A stretch of 64,000 nucleotides of DNA from an uncultured Novosphingobium sp. (GCA_946886075.1 CAMPHR010000015.1:10992-74991), one strand, 5' to 3'. Numbered from the stretch's first letter, positions 18,694 to 27,532 are shown. Notes: generated from the sequence alone by a model not told the origin. Numbers and translations: made by a program.

Positions 18694-19383
18694 ATGCGAT
18701 CCAGTTCCACCCTGCGCCGGATCTGTTCCGGGTTGATGCTCGCTGCTGCGCCGCTGTTCGCGCAGCCCGCCGCTGCTCAGTTCTTCTGGTCGCCGCCAGA
18801 CTTCTCCGCCCCGCCGCTCACCGATGCTGAAGCGGCGACGGCGCTTGGCCTGCCGGGTGCGACGGCGGAGGAAATCAAGGCCGGGCTGGTGTGGAACCTG
18901 CGCGCTGCGCTCAATGTGGCGGCGCTCCAGTGCCAGTTCGAGCCGACGCTGCTGTCGATCAGCAATTACAACGCGATGATCGCGCATCACGATGCGGAGA
19001 TGGATTCGGCGCAGTCGGTGCTGCTCGGCTATTTTCAGCGCACCGTGGGCAAGGGCAAGCCCGGCCAGTCGGCGTCGGACCAATATGGCACGCGCATCTA
19101 TTCGGGCTATTCGACGGTGCAGGCGCAGCGTGGCTTCTGCCAGGCGGCGGCTCAGGTCGGGCGGCAGGCTATCTTCGCCAACCGCGGGTCGCTCCATGAA
19201 GTGGCGCGCACGGGGCTGGGATCCATCAAGAAGTCGCTGGTGCTGGCGGGCGAGCAATTTTACGGCGACCCGGGGCGCAGCTATGCGCTGACGCTGCCTT
19301 CGTTCGACAAGAAATGCTGGAAGAAGGACAAGCTGCGGCCGGAATGCCAAGTGGCTTATGAGCAGAAGGTGGCGGCTAAGTGA
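18694..19383 (+). CDS. Secreted protein of unknown function
   Basis: The 229-residue protein has a clear signal peptide (basic start, then GLMLAAAPLFAQPAAAQ). The mature part begins FFWSPPDFSAPPLTD. It contains four cysteines, in ALQCQFEPT, GFCQAA, KKCWKK and PECQVA, which could form two disulfides in the periplasm. I recognise no domain. The composition is ordinary for this genome. It is monocistronic and converges on queE across a repeat. Confidence 0.7.
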   Translation: MRSSSTLRRICSGLMLAAAPLFAQPAAAQFFWSPPDFSAPPLTDAEAATALGLPGATAEEIKAGLVWNLRAALNVAALQCQFEPTLLSISNYNAMIAHHDAEMDSAQSVLLGYFQRTVGKGKPGQSASDQYGTRIYSGYSTVQAQRGFCQAAAQVGRQAIFANRGSLHEVARTGLGSIKKSLVLAGEQFYGDPGRSYALTLPSFDKKCWKKDKLRPECQVAYEQKVAAK

Positions 19384-19498
19384 TGTGAGGCGGGGAGCGG
19401 GGCTCTTGGGCTCCGCTCTCGCGGTCTCGTTAGCGGTGGAGACTCTAAACGAGACGAACGCGTAGAACCTCTCGCTTTTAGTAGCAGCCAACCTAAAG

Positions 19499-19597
19499 CC
19501 GTTCGGGCTGTCCAAACGAGTCACTTGCCTCGTTTGAATGTCGAAGCCCTTTTCTTATTAAGAAAGTAGAGCCCTTCGACAGGCTCAGGGCGAACGG
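19499..19597. repeat. Mosaic inverted repeat, family A, copy 1 (interrupted left arm)
   Basis: The right arm GCCCTTCGACAGGCTCAGGG continues into CGAACGG. The left arm CCGTTCGGGCTG is split by about 26 bases that themselves form a small hairpin (CAAACGAG/CTCGTTTG), then resumes as TGTCGAAGCCC. It lies in the convergent gap between the secreted protein and queE and may act as a terminator for both. Confidence 0.8.
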
Positions 19598-19629
19598 TAG
19601 AGAGGGCAGCTCACTTAAAAGTGTGGCTC

Positions 19630-20277
19630 TTATCGCAGCCCCAGATATTTATGCGATTGAAGGCTTAGCCGCCATTTCGGGCGTGCCATGACGAGATCGA
19701 TCGCCGCCTGCATGTTCGCCGCCGCGTCGGCGCTGTCGAGGGGTTGGATCAGCAGGTTGTCGAAGGCCCAGCCTTCCATTGCCTCCACGTCGGCGATGCT
19801 GTGGCCCCTGCCCGGCTGCGGCCACACCAGCTTCAGTTCATTGCCGCTGCGCTGAACGACGTCGCTGCCTGCCTTAGGGCTGATGCAGACCCAATCGATG
19901 CCGGGATGCGCCGGGATCGTGCCGTTGCTTTCGATGGCGATGGTGAAGCCATGCGCGTGGAGCGCCTCGATCAGGGCATCATCGACCTGCAACATGGGCT
20001 CACCGCCCGTCATGACGATGTAGCGGCCTTCTTCGCCAGCGCCCCAAAAGGCGAGCGCCGCGTCGGCGAGCGCTTGCGCATCGGCGAACTTGCCGCCGCC
20101 ATCGCCATCGGTGCCGACGAAATCGGTGTCGCAGAATTGGCACACGGCTTTGCGCCTGTCCTCTTCGCGGCCGGTCCAGAGATTGCAACCAGCAAAGCGC
20201 AGAAAGACGGCGCGGCGGCCGCTATGCACGCCTTCGCCCTGAAGCGTCAGGAACATTTCCTTGACGGCATAGCTCAT
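19630..20277 (-). CDS. queE: 7-carboxy-7-deazaguanine synthase (radical SAM)
   Basis: The 215-residue enzyme makes the deazaguanine ring used for queuosine. The 4Fe-4S motif is CX14CX2C (Cys in AGCNLW, then CQFC), the variant spacing known from Burkholderia-type QueE rather than the usual CX3CX2C. VMTGGEPMLQ and AIESNGTIP are also family blocks. The ATG at 20277 follows GGGG. It starts 11 bases after queC and forms an operon with it. queD and queF are not in the window. Confidence 0.93.
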   Translation of the reverse strand: MSYAVKEMFLTLQGEGVHSGRRAVFLRFAGCNLWTGREEDRRKAVCQFCDTDFVGTDGDGGGKFADAQALADAALAFWGAGEEGRYIVMTGGEPMLQVDDALIEALHAHGFTIAIESNGTIPAHPGIDWVCISPKAGSDVVQRSGNELKLVWPQPGRGHSIADVEAMEGWAFDNLLIQPLDSADAAANMQAAIDLVMARPKWRLSLQSHKYLGLR

Positions 20278-20288
20278 CGACCGGCCCC

Positions 20289-20981
20289 TTACGGCCTGAC
20301 CGCGTAGCGGGTGGGATCGGGCAGGCCCGCTTCCTCGAAACCCTTGGACCGGAGGCGACAGCTGTCGCACAGGCCACAATGCCGATCGCCGGGCGCAGGA
20401 TCATAGCAGGACCAGCTCATCCCCGCATCCAGCCCCAGCCGGCTCGCCTCACGTGCGATGTCGGCCTTGCTCATATGCTGGAGCGGCGCATTGATCCGGA
20501 CGGGATTGCCTTCGACGCCCGCCTTGGTGGCGAGCGATGCCAGATGCTGGAAGGCGTCGATGAACTCCGGACGGCAATCGGGATAGCCGGAATAATCGAG
20601 CGCATTGACGCCGATGAAGATATCGCTTGCTCCCGAGACTTCCGCCAAGCCCAGCGTAAGCGACAGGAATATGGTGTTGCGCGCGGGCACATAGGTGTTG
20701 GGAATGCGCGGGCCGACGCCATCCTTGGGAACGGGCATGTCCGCCGTCAGCGCCGAGCCGCCGAAAGCGGTGAGATCGAGCGGAAGGACGATGTGCCGCC
20801 GCGCTCCGAGCGCCGTAGCGATGCGGGCCGCAGCCTGGAGCTCGACGCGATGCCGCTGATTATAGTCGATGGTAAGCGCCACCAGATCATAGCCCGCCTC
20901 GCGCGCCAAGCCGCCCGCGACCATCGAGTCCAGCCCGCCCGATAGCAGGACCACCGCTGTTTTTGCATCATTGAGAGCCAT
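20289..20981 (-). CDS. queC: 7-cyano-7-deazaguanine synthase
   Basis: The 230-residue enzyme converts carboxy-deazaguanine to preQ0 with ATP and ammonia. The PP-loop [17 protein letters not shown] is at the N-terminus. The zinc-binding cysteines are near the C-terminus, in [20 protein letters not shown]. The length is normal. It is first in queC-queE. Confidence 0.95.
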   Translation of the reverse strand: MALNDAKTAVVLLSGGLDSMVAGGLAREAGYDLVALTIDYNQRHRVELQAAARIATALGARRHIVLPLDLTAFGGSALTADMPVPKDGVGPRIPNTYVPARNTIFLSLTLGLAEVSGASDIFIGVNALDYSGYPDCRPEFIDAFQHLASLATKAGVEGNPVRINAPLQHMSKADIAREASRLGLDAGMSWSCYDPAPGDRHCGLCDSCRLRSKGFEEAGLPDPTRYAVRP

Positions 20982-21025
20982 GGAGTCGCGCTACCCCTGC
21001 CGAAGCGCTGGCGCAAGCGGGCTGG

Positions 21026-21457
21026 TCAACGGCAGGCGCCGACACGCCGTCCTTCCATGCTGAAGGAAAAGGGCGCGCCCCCGGCGATGCCCTGGGACTG
21101 GATCTGCACCAAGCGCGGGGTTTCGACGCGCAGGTCGGTGCGGCCGCTCCCCGCCCCGCCGCATTCGTAACTGACGACCAGCCGTTTCGCGGCCTCATCG
21201 ACCGTCAGCCTCTTGCAGCTGTTGCGGCCATGGCGAAGCTGGATCAACTGGCGAATGTCGGCAAGGCAGATCCGGCTTGTGTCGCCCTTGCCGCCCTCCT
21301 CCGGCCGCTCACGCAATTCCCATTCCCCTGGTTCCAGCCCCAGAAGTGGTGGTTTGGAAAGCGCCTGCGAGGCAACCGGCAATGCCCCGATCAGCATTGC
21401 AGCGGCCGCGCCCATGGCACGCAGACCTGACGTCATTCGATAGCCCCCGTATTTCAT
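21026..21457 (-). CDS. Exported DUF3617-like protein
   Basis: The 143-residue product has a signal peptide (AMGAAAAMLIGALPVASQA) and then LLGLEPGEWELRERPE, the start typical of DUF3617 proteins. Cysteines in RICLAD, NSCKRL, SYECGG and the C-terminal GACR match the pattern of that family. Function is unknown. CGGAG precedes the ATG at 21457; an ATG at 21436 is a fair alternative. It stands alone. Confidence 0.7.
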   Translation of the reverse strand: MKYGGYRMTSGLRAMGAAAAMLIGALPVASQALSKPPLLGLEPGEWELRERPEEGGKGDTSRICLADIRQLIQLRHGRNSCKRLTVDEAAKRLVVSYECGGAGSGRTDLRVETPRLVQIQSQGIAGGAPFSFSMEGRRVGACR

Positions 21458-21585
21458 CGCGGACTCCGGAAAAAGCGGCTCGCCATGCAGGGCGGCTTAT
21501 GCCTTCCATGCACCCAAATGCGGCTGTTGATAGCGCCAGCCCCCGCTAGAGCATCAACCTTCCCCGAAATCGCAATCGAATCGTG

Positions 21586-22491
21586 TCAGCCTTGCGCGAA
21601 ACTGTCCAGCGAAACCGGAAAAAGGCGCGAGCAAAAGGCGCAGTCCACACCGATAACCCCTTGGTCATCGGCCATTTCCGCCCGCTCTTCCGCCGGAAAC
21701 CGGCCGATGACGCTGCGGATATGGGCGAGGTCGCAACGGCAACCCTTGCTGAGGCTGACGGGCTCCGTCACGCGGACGACCTCTTCCTCATGGAAGAGCC
21801 GCCAGACGACGTCGGTCAGCGGCAACGCGTCATTGGTCAGTTCCTGGTCGCTTAACGTGACCGCGAGCGCCTTTACATGTTCCCATTCGGGATGATCATG
21901 CCGTGTGTGCAGGCGTTCGCGCCCCACCTCCCCTTCAGGCAAATGCTGGAGCAGCATGCCCGCGGCGAAGCAGCCCTGCCCCGCTTCGTGGCGGACGGCG
22001 ATCTGCACGATGCTGGGGATTTGTTCGGACTGGAAGAAATAATGTTCCGCCGCTTCGGCAAGCGACGCCCCGTCGAGCGGGACGATGCCCTGATAGCGCT
22101 CGCCCGTCACCGCCTGGTCGAAGGTGATGGCGAGGAAGCCCTTGCCGAAAAGGCCAAAGAGCGTCGGGTCGGGCCCCAGCTCCGCCAGCCGGTCAGCGTC
22201 GAACTTGGCATAGCCGCGCACTTCGCCGCCCTTGTAATCGGCGACGAGCAGGCTGACGACGCCATGTTCGTTATGCGCCTGGAGCGTCAATTGGCCGCCT
22301 GCATCCTTCAGCGTCGATCCGAGCAACGCCGCAAGGACCAGCGCCGAGGCGAGCAGCCTTTCCACCGGCGGCGGATAGGCGTGGGCGGCGAGCACATCGT
22401 CCAGCACCGGACCAAGGCGCAGGATGCGGCCGCGCGCGTGGCGCGACGGGATGGTGAAGCCCAAGGCCTGGTCGATATCGGTTGAATTCAA
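21586..22491 (-). CDS. hslO: Redox-regulated chaperone Hsp33
   Basis: The 301-residue protein is a holdase activated by oxidation. The zinc-binding redox switch near the C-terminus is CXC...CXXC (CRCDLAHI and DCAFC). The substrate-binding core is recognisable in QLTLQAHNEHGVVSLLVADY and AEHYFFQSEQIPS. The start is a TTG at 22491, supported by GGAG six bases upstream. It lies ~100 bp after argF in the same direction and might be co-transcribed. Confidence 0.93.
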   Translation of the reverse strand: MNSTDIDQALGFTIPSRHARGRILRLGPVLDDVLAAHAYPPPVERLLASALVLAALLGSTLKDAGGQLTLQAHNEHGVVSLLVADYKGGEVRGYAKFDADRLAELGPDPTLFGLFGKGFLAITFDQAVTGERYQGIVPLDGASLAEAAEHYFFQSEQIPSIVQIAVRHEAGQGCFAAGMLLQHLPEGEVGRERLHTRHDHPEWEHVKALAVTLSDQELTNDALPLTDVVWRLFHEEEVVRVTEPVSLSKGCRCDLAHIRSVIGRFPAEERAEMADDQGVIGVDCAFCSRLFPVSLDSFAQG

Positions 22492-22593
22492 GACAAGCTC
22501 CGTTCGTCCCGCAGCAAAGGGCGGGAATATAAGCGGCGGCCGAACGCTAACGCCCGGCCGGTTCGCTGCTAGATAGGAACATGTCCGGCAAAC

Positions 22594-23523
22594 TCAACCA
22601 AGACGGCCCGCCGCCCAGAGCAGCACGGACTTTTGCGCGTGGATGCGGTTTTCCGCTTCGTCCCAGATCAGCGACTGGGGACCGTCGATAACCTCCGGCA
22701 CGACCTCTTCACCGCGATGGGCGGGGAGGCAGTGGAGGAACTTGGCCCCGGGCTTGGCCTTCGCCATCAATGCTTCGGTGACCTGATAGGGCATCATCGC
22801 CTTCAGCTTCTCGTCCGCATGCGCCTGGCCCATGGAAATCCAGGTATCTGTGACGACGGCGTCGGCGCCTGCGACCGCTTCTACAGGATCTCGGGTGAGC
22901 GTGATGCCAGCGCCTTGTGCCTGCGCTTGCTTGATGAAGGCATGGTCCGGCTCATAGCCGTGGGGCACCGCGATGCGCAGGTCGAACTTGAACAGGCCCG
23001 CCGCCTCGATGATCGAGTGGAGGACATTGTTGCCATCGCCGAGCCATGCCCATTGGCTGCCCGGCAAGGCGACGCCATGTTCGACCAGCGTCAGCAGGTC
23101 TGCCATGATCTGGCACGGGTGCGACAAGTCGGTAAGGCCGTTGATCACCGGGACGGTGGCGTGCCGCGTCATCTCCTCGATCTTGGCATGATCATCGGTG
23201 CGGATCATGATCATGTCGACCATGCGGGAAAGGACCCGGGCGGTGTCCGCGATGCTTTCGCCGCGCCCCAGCTGGCTGGTCGCTCCATCAAGAATGAGCG
23301 AGGTGCCGCCGAGCTGGCGGATCGCCATGTCGAAGCTGACGCGGGTGCGGGTGCTGTTCTTTTCGAAGATCATCGCCAGCGTATGGCCCGCGAGCGGCGC
23401 GTCGGCATCGGCCTGCCCCTTGGGCAGGACCTTGCGCGCGGCTTTCCGATCAATGGCGTCGGTGAGCATGGCGGCGAGCGCATCGCCGCCTGCGTCGGAG
23501 AGATTCAGGAAATGTCTGGTCAT
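22594..23523 (-). CDS. argF: Ornithine carbamoyltransferase
   Basis: The 309-residue enzyme makes citrulline from ornithine and carbamoyl phosphate. The carbamoyl-phosphate motif STRTR is in [15 protein letters not shown], with [11 protein letters not shown] and the ornithine-site block [13 protein letters not shown]. The ATG at 23523 follows GGAGG ten bases upstream; a TTG at 23532 is less likely. It follows argD, separated only by a family A repeat. Confidence 0.95.
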   Translation of the reverse strand: MTRHFLNLSDAGGDALAAMLTDAIDRKAARKVLPKGQADADAPLAGHTLAMIFEKNSTRTRVSFDMAIRQLGGTSLILDGATSQLGRGESIADTARVLSRMVDMIMIRTDDHAKIEEMTRHATVPVINGLTDLSHPCQIMADLLTLVEHGVALPGSQWAWLGDGNNVLHSIIEAAGLFKFDLRIAVPHGYEPDHAFIKQAQAQGAGITLTRDPVEAVAGADAVVTDTWISMGQAHADEKLKAMMPYQVTEALMAKAKPGAKFLHCLPAHRGEEVVPEVIDGPQSLIWDEAENRIHAQKSVLLWAAGRLG

Positions 23524-23541
23524 AGGGAGCAAACCTCCAAC

Positions 23542-23621
23542 CCGTTCGGGCTGAGCCTGTCGAAGCCCTTCTCTTTCTTCGAAGAAAAGGAAGGCCCTTC
23601 GACTTCGCTCAGGGCGAACGG
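23542..23621. repeat. Mosaic inverted repeat, family A, copy 2
   Basis: The left arm CCGTTCGGGCTGAGCCTGTC and the right arm ending GCTCAGGGCGAACGG enclose an A/G-rich, T/C-rich loop. It sits between argD and argF inside the operon. Orientation is the same as the other minus-strand copies. Confidence 0.85.
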
Positions 23622-23631
23622 AGATTAATGT

Positions 23632-24825
23632 CTAAGCCGCTGCCGCCTCCGCAAAGCTGCGCGCGCCAGCGGACAGCTTCTCGATGCATTCGGTGACATG
23701 GCTTTCGTCAATGACGAGCGGCGGCAGGATGCGGACGACATTCTGCCCCGCCGACACCACCAGCAGCCCGTGATTGTCGCGCAGATGCGCCACGAAATTG
23801 CGGGCGTCGGCGCTGTCCTTGAGCTTGACGCCGAGCATCAGGCCAAGGCCGCGCACATCCTCGAACATGTCGTGATTGGGGATGAGCTGCTCCAGCGCCG
23901 AACGCAGGCGCGCGCCGATGCTGTTCACATGGTCGAGGAAGCCCTCGCCCAGCACCTCGTCCAGCACGGCCATGCCGACCGCCATGGCGAGCGGGTTGCC
24001 GCCATAAGTGGAGCCGTGCGTGCCGAACACCATGCCCTTGGCCGCTTCCTCGGTGGCGAGGCAGGCGCCGAGCGGGAAGCCTGCGCCGATGCCCTTGGCG
24101 ACGGCCATGATGTCGGGGTTCACGCCATATTGCTCATGGGCGAAGAAGGTGCCGGTACGGGCGTAACCGCACTGCACTTCGTCAAGGATGAGCAGCATGC
24201 CCTTCTCGTCGCATAGCTTGCGCAAGCCAGCGAGGAACTCCTGCGTGGCGGGCGTGACGCCGCCCTCGCCCTGCACGGTTTCGACCAGGAAGCCCGCCGT
24301 GTTGTCATCGACGGCAGCGGTGGCCGCCGCCACATCGTTGAACGGCACAACGGTGAAGCCGGGCAGCAGCGGTTCGAAGCCATCGCGCATCTTGGGCTGG
24401 CTCGTCGCGGAGATGGTTCCCAGCGTGCGGCCGTGGAAGGCGTTGTCGAAGCTGATGATCTTGTGCCGGTGCGCCTCGCCATTGGCATAATGGTAGCGGC
24501 GCGCGGTCTTGATCGCGCACTCCACTGCTTCCGCGCCCGAATTGGTGAAGAAGACCGTGTCGGCAAAGGTCGAATCGACCAGGCGCTGCGCGAACTTCTC
24601 GCCCAGCGGCATGCCGTAGAGGTTCGATGTGTGCATCAGCGTGGCGGCCTGATCGGCGATCGCCTTCACCAGCTTCGGGTGGCCATGGCCGAGCAGATTG
24701 ACCGCGATACCGCTGGCGAAGTCGAGATAGCGTTCGCCATGCTCGCCGATCAGATAGCAGCCCTCGCCTCGCACCGGACGGACATCGCACCGGGGGTAAA
24801 CGGGCATGAGCGGCGTAATCGACAT
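23632..24825 (-). CDS. argD: Acetylornithine aminotransferase
   Basis: The 397-residue class III PLP aminotransferase converts N-acetylglutamate semialdehyde to N-acetylornithine; family members may also serve in lysine synthesis. It shows YLDFASGIAVNLLGHGHP, FFTNSGAEAVECAIKTAR, ILDEVQCGYARTGTFFAHE and the PLP-Lys block AVAKGIGAGFPLGA. The ATG at 24825 follows GGGAGGG. A hairpin with a T-run lies only ~45 bases upstream. Confidence 0.95.
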   Translation of the reverse strand: MSITPLMPVYPRCDVRPVRGEGCYLIGEHGERYLDFASGIAVNLLGHGHPKLVKAIADQAATLMHTSNLYGMPLGEKFAQRLVDSTFADTVFFTNSGAEAVECAIKTARRYHYANGEAHRHKIISFDNAFHGRTLGTISATSQPKMRDGFEPLLPGFTVVPFNDVAAATAAVDDNTAGFLVETVQGEGGVTPATQEFLAGLRKLCDEKGMLLILDEVQCGYARTGTFFAHEQYGVNPDIMAVAKGIGAGFPLGACLATEEAAKGMVFGTHGSTYGGNPLAMAVGMAVLDEVLGEGFLDHVNSIGARLRSALEQLIPNHDMFEDVRGLGLMLGVKLKDSADARNFVAHLRDNHGLLVVSAGQNVVRILPPLVIDESHVTECIEKLSAGARSFAEAAAA

Positions 24826-24869
24826 GGTGGCCCTCCCTTCGCTGGGGCTGATGAAAAGTCTCAAAACGC

Positions 24870-24896
24870 AAAAAGGCGGCCCCCGCCGGGCCGCCC
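24870..24896 (-). terminator. Hairpin and T-run between fliS and argD
   Basis: On the minus strand GGCGGCCC/GGGCCGCC make an 8-bp stem (24875-24882 with 24888-24895), followed by TTTTT. It should end transcripts coming from fliS. Because it is so close to argD, it could also lie in the argD leader. Confidence 0.75.
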
Positions 24897-24955
24897 TTTG
24901 CGAGCGCTGCCTATACTAGGGCGCCAAGACAGGCGCAACCCCGTGCAATGCAGTC

Positions 24956-25034
24956 GTCATCCCAGCGGAAGCTGGGATCTCGTTAGGCTGGGTTGTGCCC
25001 TCTCGCCTAAGATCCCAGCTTTCGCTGGGATGAC
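24956..25034. repeat. Inverted repeat, family B, copy 1
   Basis: GTCATCCCAGCGGAAGCTGG at the left is mirrored by CCAGCTTTCGCTGGGATGAC at the right; each arm is itself a small hairpin (CCAGC...GCTGG). It lies just after the fliS stop. Confidence 0.85.
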
Positions 25035-25050
25035 GGCTGTTGGGCGTTGG

Positions 25051-25449
25051 TCAGCCGATCTGGTTCCAGGCGTCGGCGATTTCGGCGATGATGTCGCGGG
25101 CCTGTTCGGCATGCTCATGCGAGCGTTCCTTGAAGCTCAGCAGCAGCAGGCGGCGGGCTTCGCGGTAGATTTGCGCCAAGCCCATGGCGATGTCGCCGCC
25201 CTTGTCGAAGTCGAGGCTGGATTCCAGCGCGATCAGGATCGACATGGCGCGGGCCTGCTTGTCGGAAACCTTCAGCCGGTCGTTGTTGCGTTCAGCAAGT
25301 GCGGTGGCTTCCAAGGCGATCAGCAATTCGTCGAACAGCACCTTGACCAGGGCATGGGGCGTCGCGCCTTCGATCCGGCTGCCCGAATGAACCGCCGCAT
25401 AGCCGCGCGCCGCGCGATTGCCTGCATAGCCCTGCTGAGAGTAGAACAT
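25051..25449 (-). CDS. fliS: Flagellin export chaperone FliS
   Basis: The 132-residue helical protein should bind flagellin C-termini in the cytoplasm and prevent early assembly. It carries the family layout: an N-terminal Tyr-rich start (MFYSQQGYAGNRAARGY), TPHALVKVLFDELLIALEAT, KQARAMSILIALESSLDFDKGGDIA and the C-terminal REARRLLLLS. It follows fliD by 18 bases and is the last gene of the left flagellar arm. Confidence 0.93.
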   Translation of the reverse strand: MFYSQQGYAGNRAARGYAAVHSGSRIEGATPHALVKVLFDELLIALEATALAERNNDRLKVSDKQARAMSILIALESSLDFDKGGDIAMGLAQIYREARRLLLLSFKERSHEHAEQARDIIAEIADAWNQIG

Positions 25450-25467
25450 CTTATAAGACCCCTGTTA

Positions 25468-26874
25468 TCAATTATCGCTCTTGGTCCACATGGCGACCTG
25501 CTGCTCGAGATAGGTCTGCGTCGCCTTGAACGCGGAAAGCCGCTTTTCCATGTTGGTGTAGACCTTGGACAGCTGCGCCTGGTAATCGGTCATCTGCTCA
25601 TTGAGCTTGTCGAGCTGCTCGCTGAGGCTTTCGGCCAGTTTTTCATATTTCGTCTTGGCCGACGCGAGAGCGCCATCCTTCTGCTGGATCTTGTCGCGCA
25701 CCCCGTCCATCAGGCCAGCAAGGCCCGGCATGGTGTCGGACTTAACCGCAGGGTTAAGCATCTGCGTAATCCCGGCCGCATCGGTAGACAGTGCCTTGTC
25801 GAGCGCGGCGGTGTCGAGCTTCAGCGTACCGTCGCGGTTCGTGCTGACACCGATCGAGGACAGCGTGGTGTAGGCTCCGCTGGGCGCGAGCACCGCCGAG
25901 GTCATCTGCGACAGCTGCCGCTTCATGTCGCGCACCGACGATTCGCCGTTCAGCGGCCCGGCGTTGGAGGAATCCGCGCCCTTTGCCGTGGCGGTGTTGA
26001 GAGCCTTCATCAGCGTGTTGTATGCGTCGACAAACTCCACCATCAGGTCGCGCATGGTGGTGGTCGGCTGCGTCGTCGCCAGCGTGACGTTGGTGCCCGG
26101 CGCGGCCTTGTTGAGATCAATGCGCAGATTGGCTATCGCGGTGTCGATGGTGTTGCTGCTGTAACGCTGTTCCACGCCATCCAGGCGGATGATCGAATCC
26201 TGCGCCTGCACCTGGCGCGTCATGCCACCAGCAGCGCCGTCCCAGGTGAAGACGTCGAGCGCGGTGTTGGCAGGCGAGGATGTGTTGGTGAAGGTGAAGC
26301 TGTTGGCAGCCCCCGTTGCACCCTTCATGACAAGGCGCGTGCCCTGATTGTCAGTAATGACGCTGGCGTTCACGCCGGTGCCGGACGCATTAATGGCAAC
26401 GGCAAGATCGGCGTAGGTGGCACCCACCGCCAGCGTGATCGGGACAGCCGCACCAGCGCCCACCTTGAGCGAGAAGCTGCCCGCGCCCAGCACCGTGGAG
26501 GCGGTCGCGCCCGCAACCGGCGTCGAAGCAATGGTCTGCGCCGCGGCGAGCTGGCGCACTTCAAGCTGGGCGGGGAGCTTGGGCGTGCCGCCGGGCAGCA
26601 GGCTGACCGCGGCAATGCTCGGATCGTTCGAGGCAGGGTTGCCCGCATAGCCAGTGCCCGCGAGCAGGCTGTTCAACGCATCGGCGAAGGTGTCGAGCGA
26701 ACTGGAGGCAGAGGCGAGCGCCGAAATCCGCGCATTATTGGCGATCTGCCGGTCGGTGATCATCTTCTGCTTGGGATCGCGCGTGGCGCTCACCAGGCTG
26801 GAAACCAGCGCGGACGTGTCGATGCCGGAACCAACGCCGAGCGCCGTCGAGATGCTGCTGCTGATCGATGCCAT
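25468..26874 (-). CDS. fliD: Flagellar filament cap protein FliD (HAP2)
   Basis: The 468-residue protein should cap the filament and promote flagellin folding. The N-terminus has GVGSGIDTSALVSSLVSA, the FliD_N signature. The C-terminal FliD domain ends in coiled coil (LAESLSEQLDKLNEQMTDYQ, then MEKRLSAFKATQTYLEQQVA). The central part is shorter than in many FliDs. A sigma-28 promoter lies ~20 bases upstream, giving a leader of only ~15 bases. It is followed by fliS. Confidence 0.95.
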   Translation of the reverse strand: MASISSSISTALGVGSGIDTSALVSSLVSATRDPKQKMITDRQIANNARISALASASSSLDTFADALNSLLAGTGYAGNPASNDPSIAAVSLLPGGTPKLPAQLEVRQLAAAQTIASTPVAGATASTVLGAGSFSLKVGAGAAVPITLAVGATYADLAVAINASGTGVNASVITDNQGTRLVMKGATGAANSFTFTNTSSPANTALDVFTWDGAAGGMTRQVQAQDSIIRLDGVEQRYSSNTIDTAIANLRIDLNKAAPGTNVTLATTQPTTTMRDLMVEFVDAYNTLMKALNTATAKGADSSNAGPLNGESSVRDMKRQLSQMTSAVLAPSGAYTTLSSIGVSTNRDGTLKLDTAALDKALSTDAAGITQMLNPAVKSDTMPGLAGLMDGVRDKIQQKDGALASAKTKYEKLAESLSEQLDKLNEQMTDYQAQLSKVYTNMEKRLSAFKATQTYLEQQVAMWTKSDN

Positions 26875-26894
26875 CGTCCGTCCTTTCGAAAGTG

Positions 26895-26921
26895 AGAACG
26901 GCAGTAGGGCGAAGACCTTTA
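26895..26921 (-). promoter_or_regulatory. Sigma-28 promoter of fliD-fliS
   Basis: Reading leftwards: TAAA (26921-26918), 15 bases, GCCGTTCT (26902-26895). This matches the FliA consensus TAAA-N15-GCCGATAA closely, with exact spacing. Confidence 0.82.
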
Positions 26922-26962
26922 GGAATGATTTTCAAGGCGGCGAAATATCCGCCTTGCGCCTC

Positions 26963-27430
26963 TTACCCTGCGGACAGCAGCTGATCGACCATGCCGCGCT
27001 TCATGTGCGCCTGGGCAGCATGGGCGTAGCTTGCCTGTTCAGCAATGCGCTTGCCCAGCATGACGGCGCTTTCGATTGCTTCCTTCGACGCGGGCGGAAG
27101 CGGCACGAGGATCATCGGCGCAGGCAGCAAGGCCTGCATGTCCGCCTCCGCTCCATCGAGCGAGCTTTCCGTGCTGGTGGATCGCAGTTGCGCCAATATG
27201 TCGGCAACACGCGCATGCATCTTGGCATATTCCGCTGCGCTCGCGAGATCATCGTCGGACAAGGGCGCGAGAGTTTCGGCCGGGGCACGGGGCGCAGCCT
27301 TGTTCTCGTCCAGATCCGGCGCGGCCTGCTGCGTGGAGGAAACCGGTTGAACCGCGCGCAGGGGCGCGGGCGCTCGGGGTGACACCCGATCAACCTGCGT
27401 TAAGTCGCTGCGCGAGACATATTCGTTCAT
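26963..27430 (-). CDS. Unrecognised protein under sigma-28 control, in the flagellar island
   Basis: The 155-residue product matches no family I know. Residues 1-58 are rich in Pro, Ala, Ser and charge and are probably disordered. After them come helical stretches, SDDDLASAAEYAKMHARVAD and KEAIESAVMLGKRIAEQASY, ending MKRGMVDQLLSAG. It has no signal peptide or membrane segment. It lies between flhB and fliD and has its own sigma-28 promoter ~33 bases upstream. A late flagellar role (chaperone, export substrate or regulator) is inferred from this context only. Confidence 0.75.
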   Translation of the reverse strand: MNEYVSRSDLTQVDRVSPRAPAPLRAVQPVSSTQQAAPDLDENKAAPRAPAETLAPLSDDDLASAAEYAKMHARVADILAQLRSTSTESSLDGAEADMQALLPAPMILVPLPPASKEAIESAVMLGKRIAEQASYAHAAQAHMKRGMVDQLLSAG

Positions 27431-27462
27431 GACGCACCATCCTAATGCGTCCCCATGAATAT

Positions 27463-27489
27463 ATTACGGCCAGCAATGCCTAAGATTTA
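27463..27489 (-). promoter_or_regulatory. Sigma-28 promoter of the 155-residue unknown gene
   Basis: Reading leftwards: TAAA (27489-27486), 15 bases, GCCGTAAT (27470-27463). The -35 is perfect and the -10 keeps GCCG plus A/T-rich end. Leader to the ATG at 27430 is ~26 bases. Confidence 0.85.
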
Positions 27490-27532
27490 GTTCACCTTGA
27501 GAATTTTTTGGGGGGCCGATTTAGCTTAACGC

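Noticed and set aside
24433..26895. An 820-codon open frame on the plus strand
   Set aside because: It runs antisense through argD, repeat B1, fliS and fliD, which are all clear genes on the other strand. High GC makes long antisense frames common; the product has no recognisable domain.
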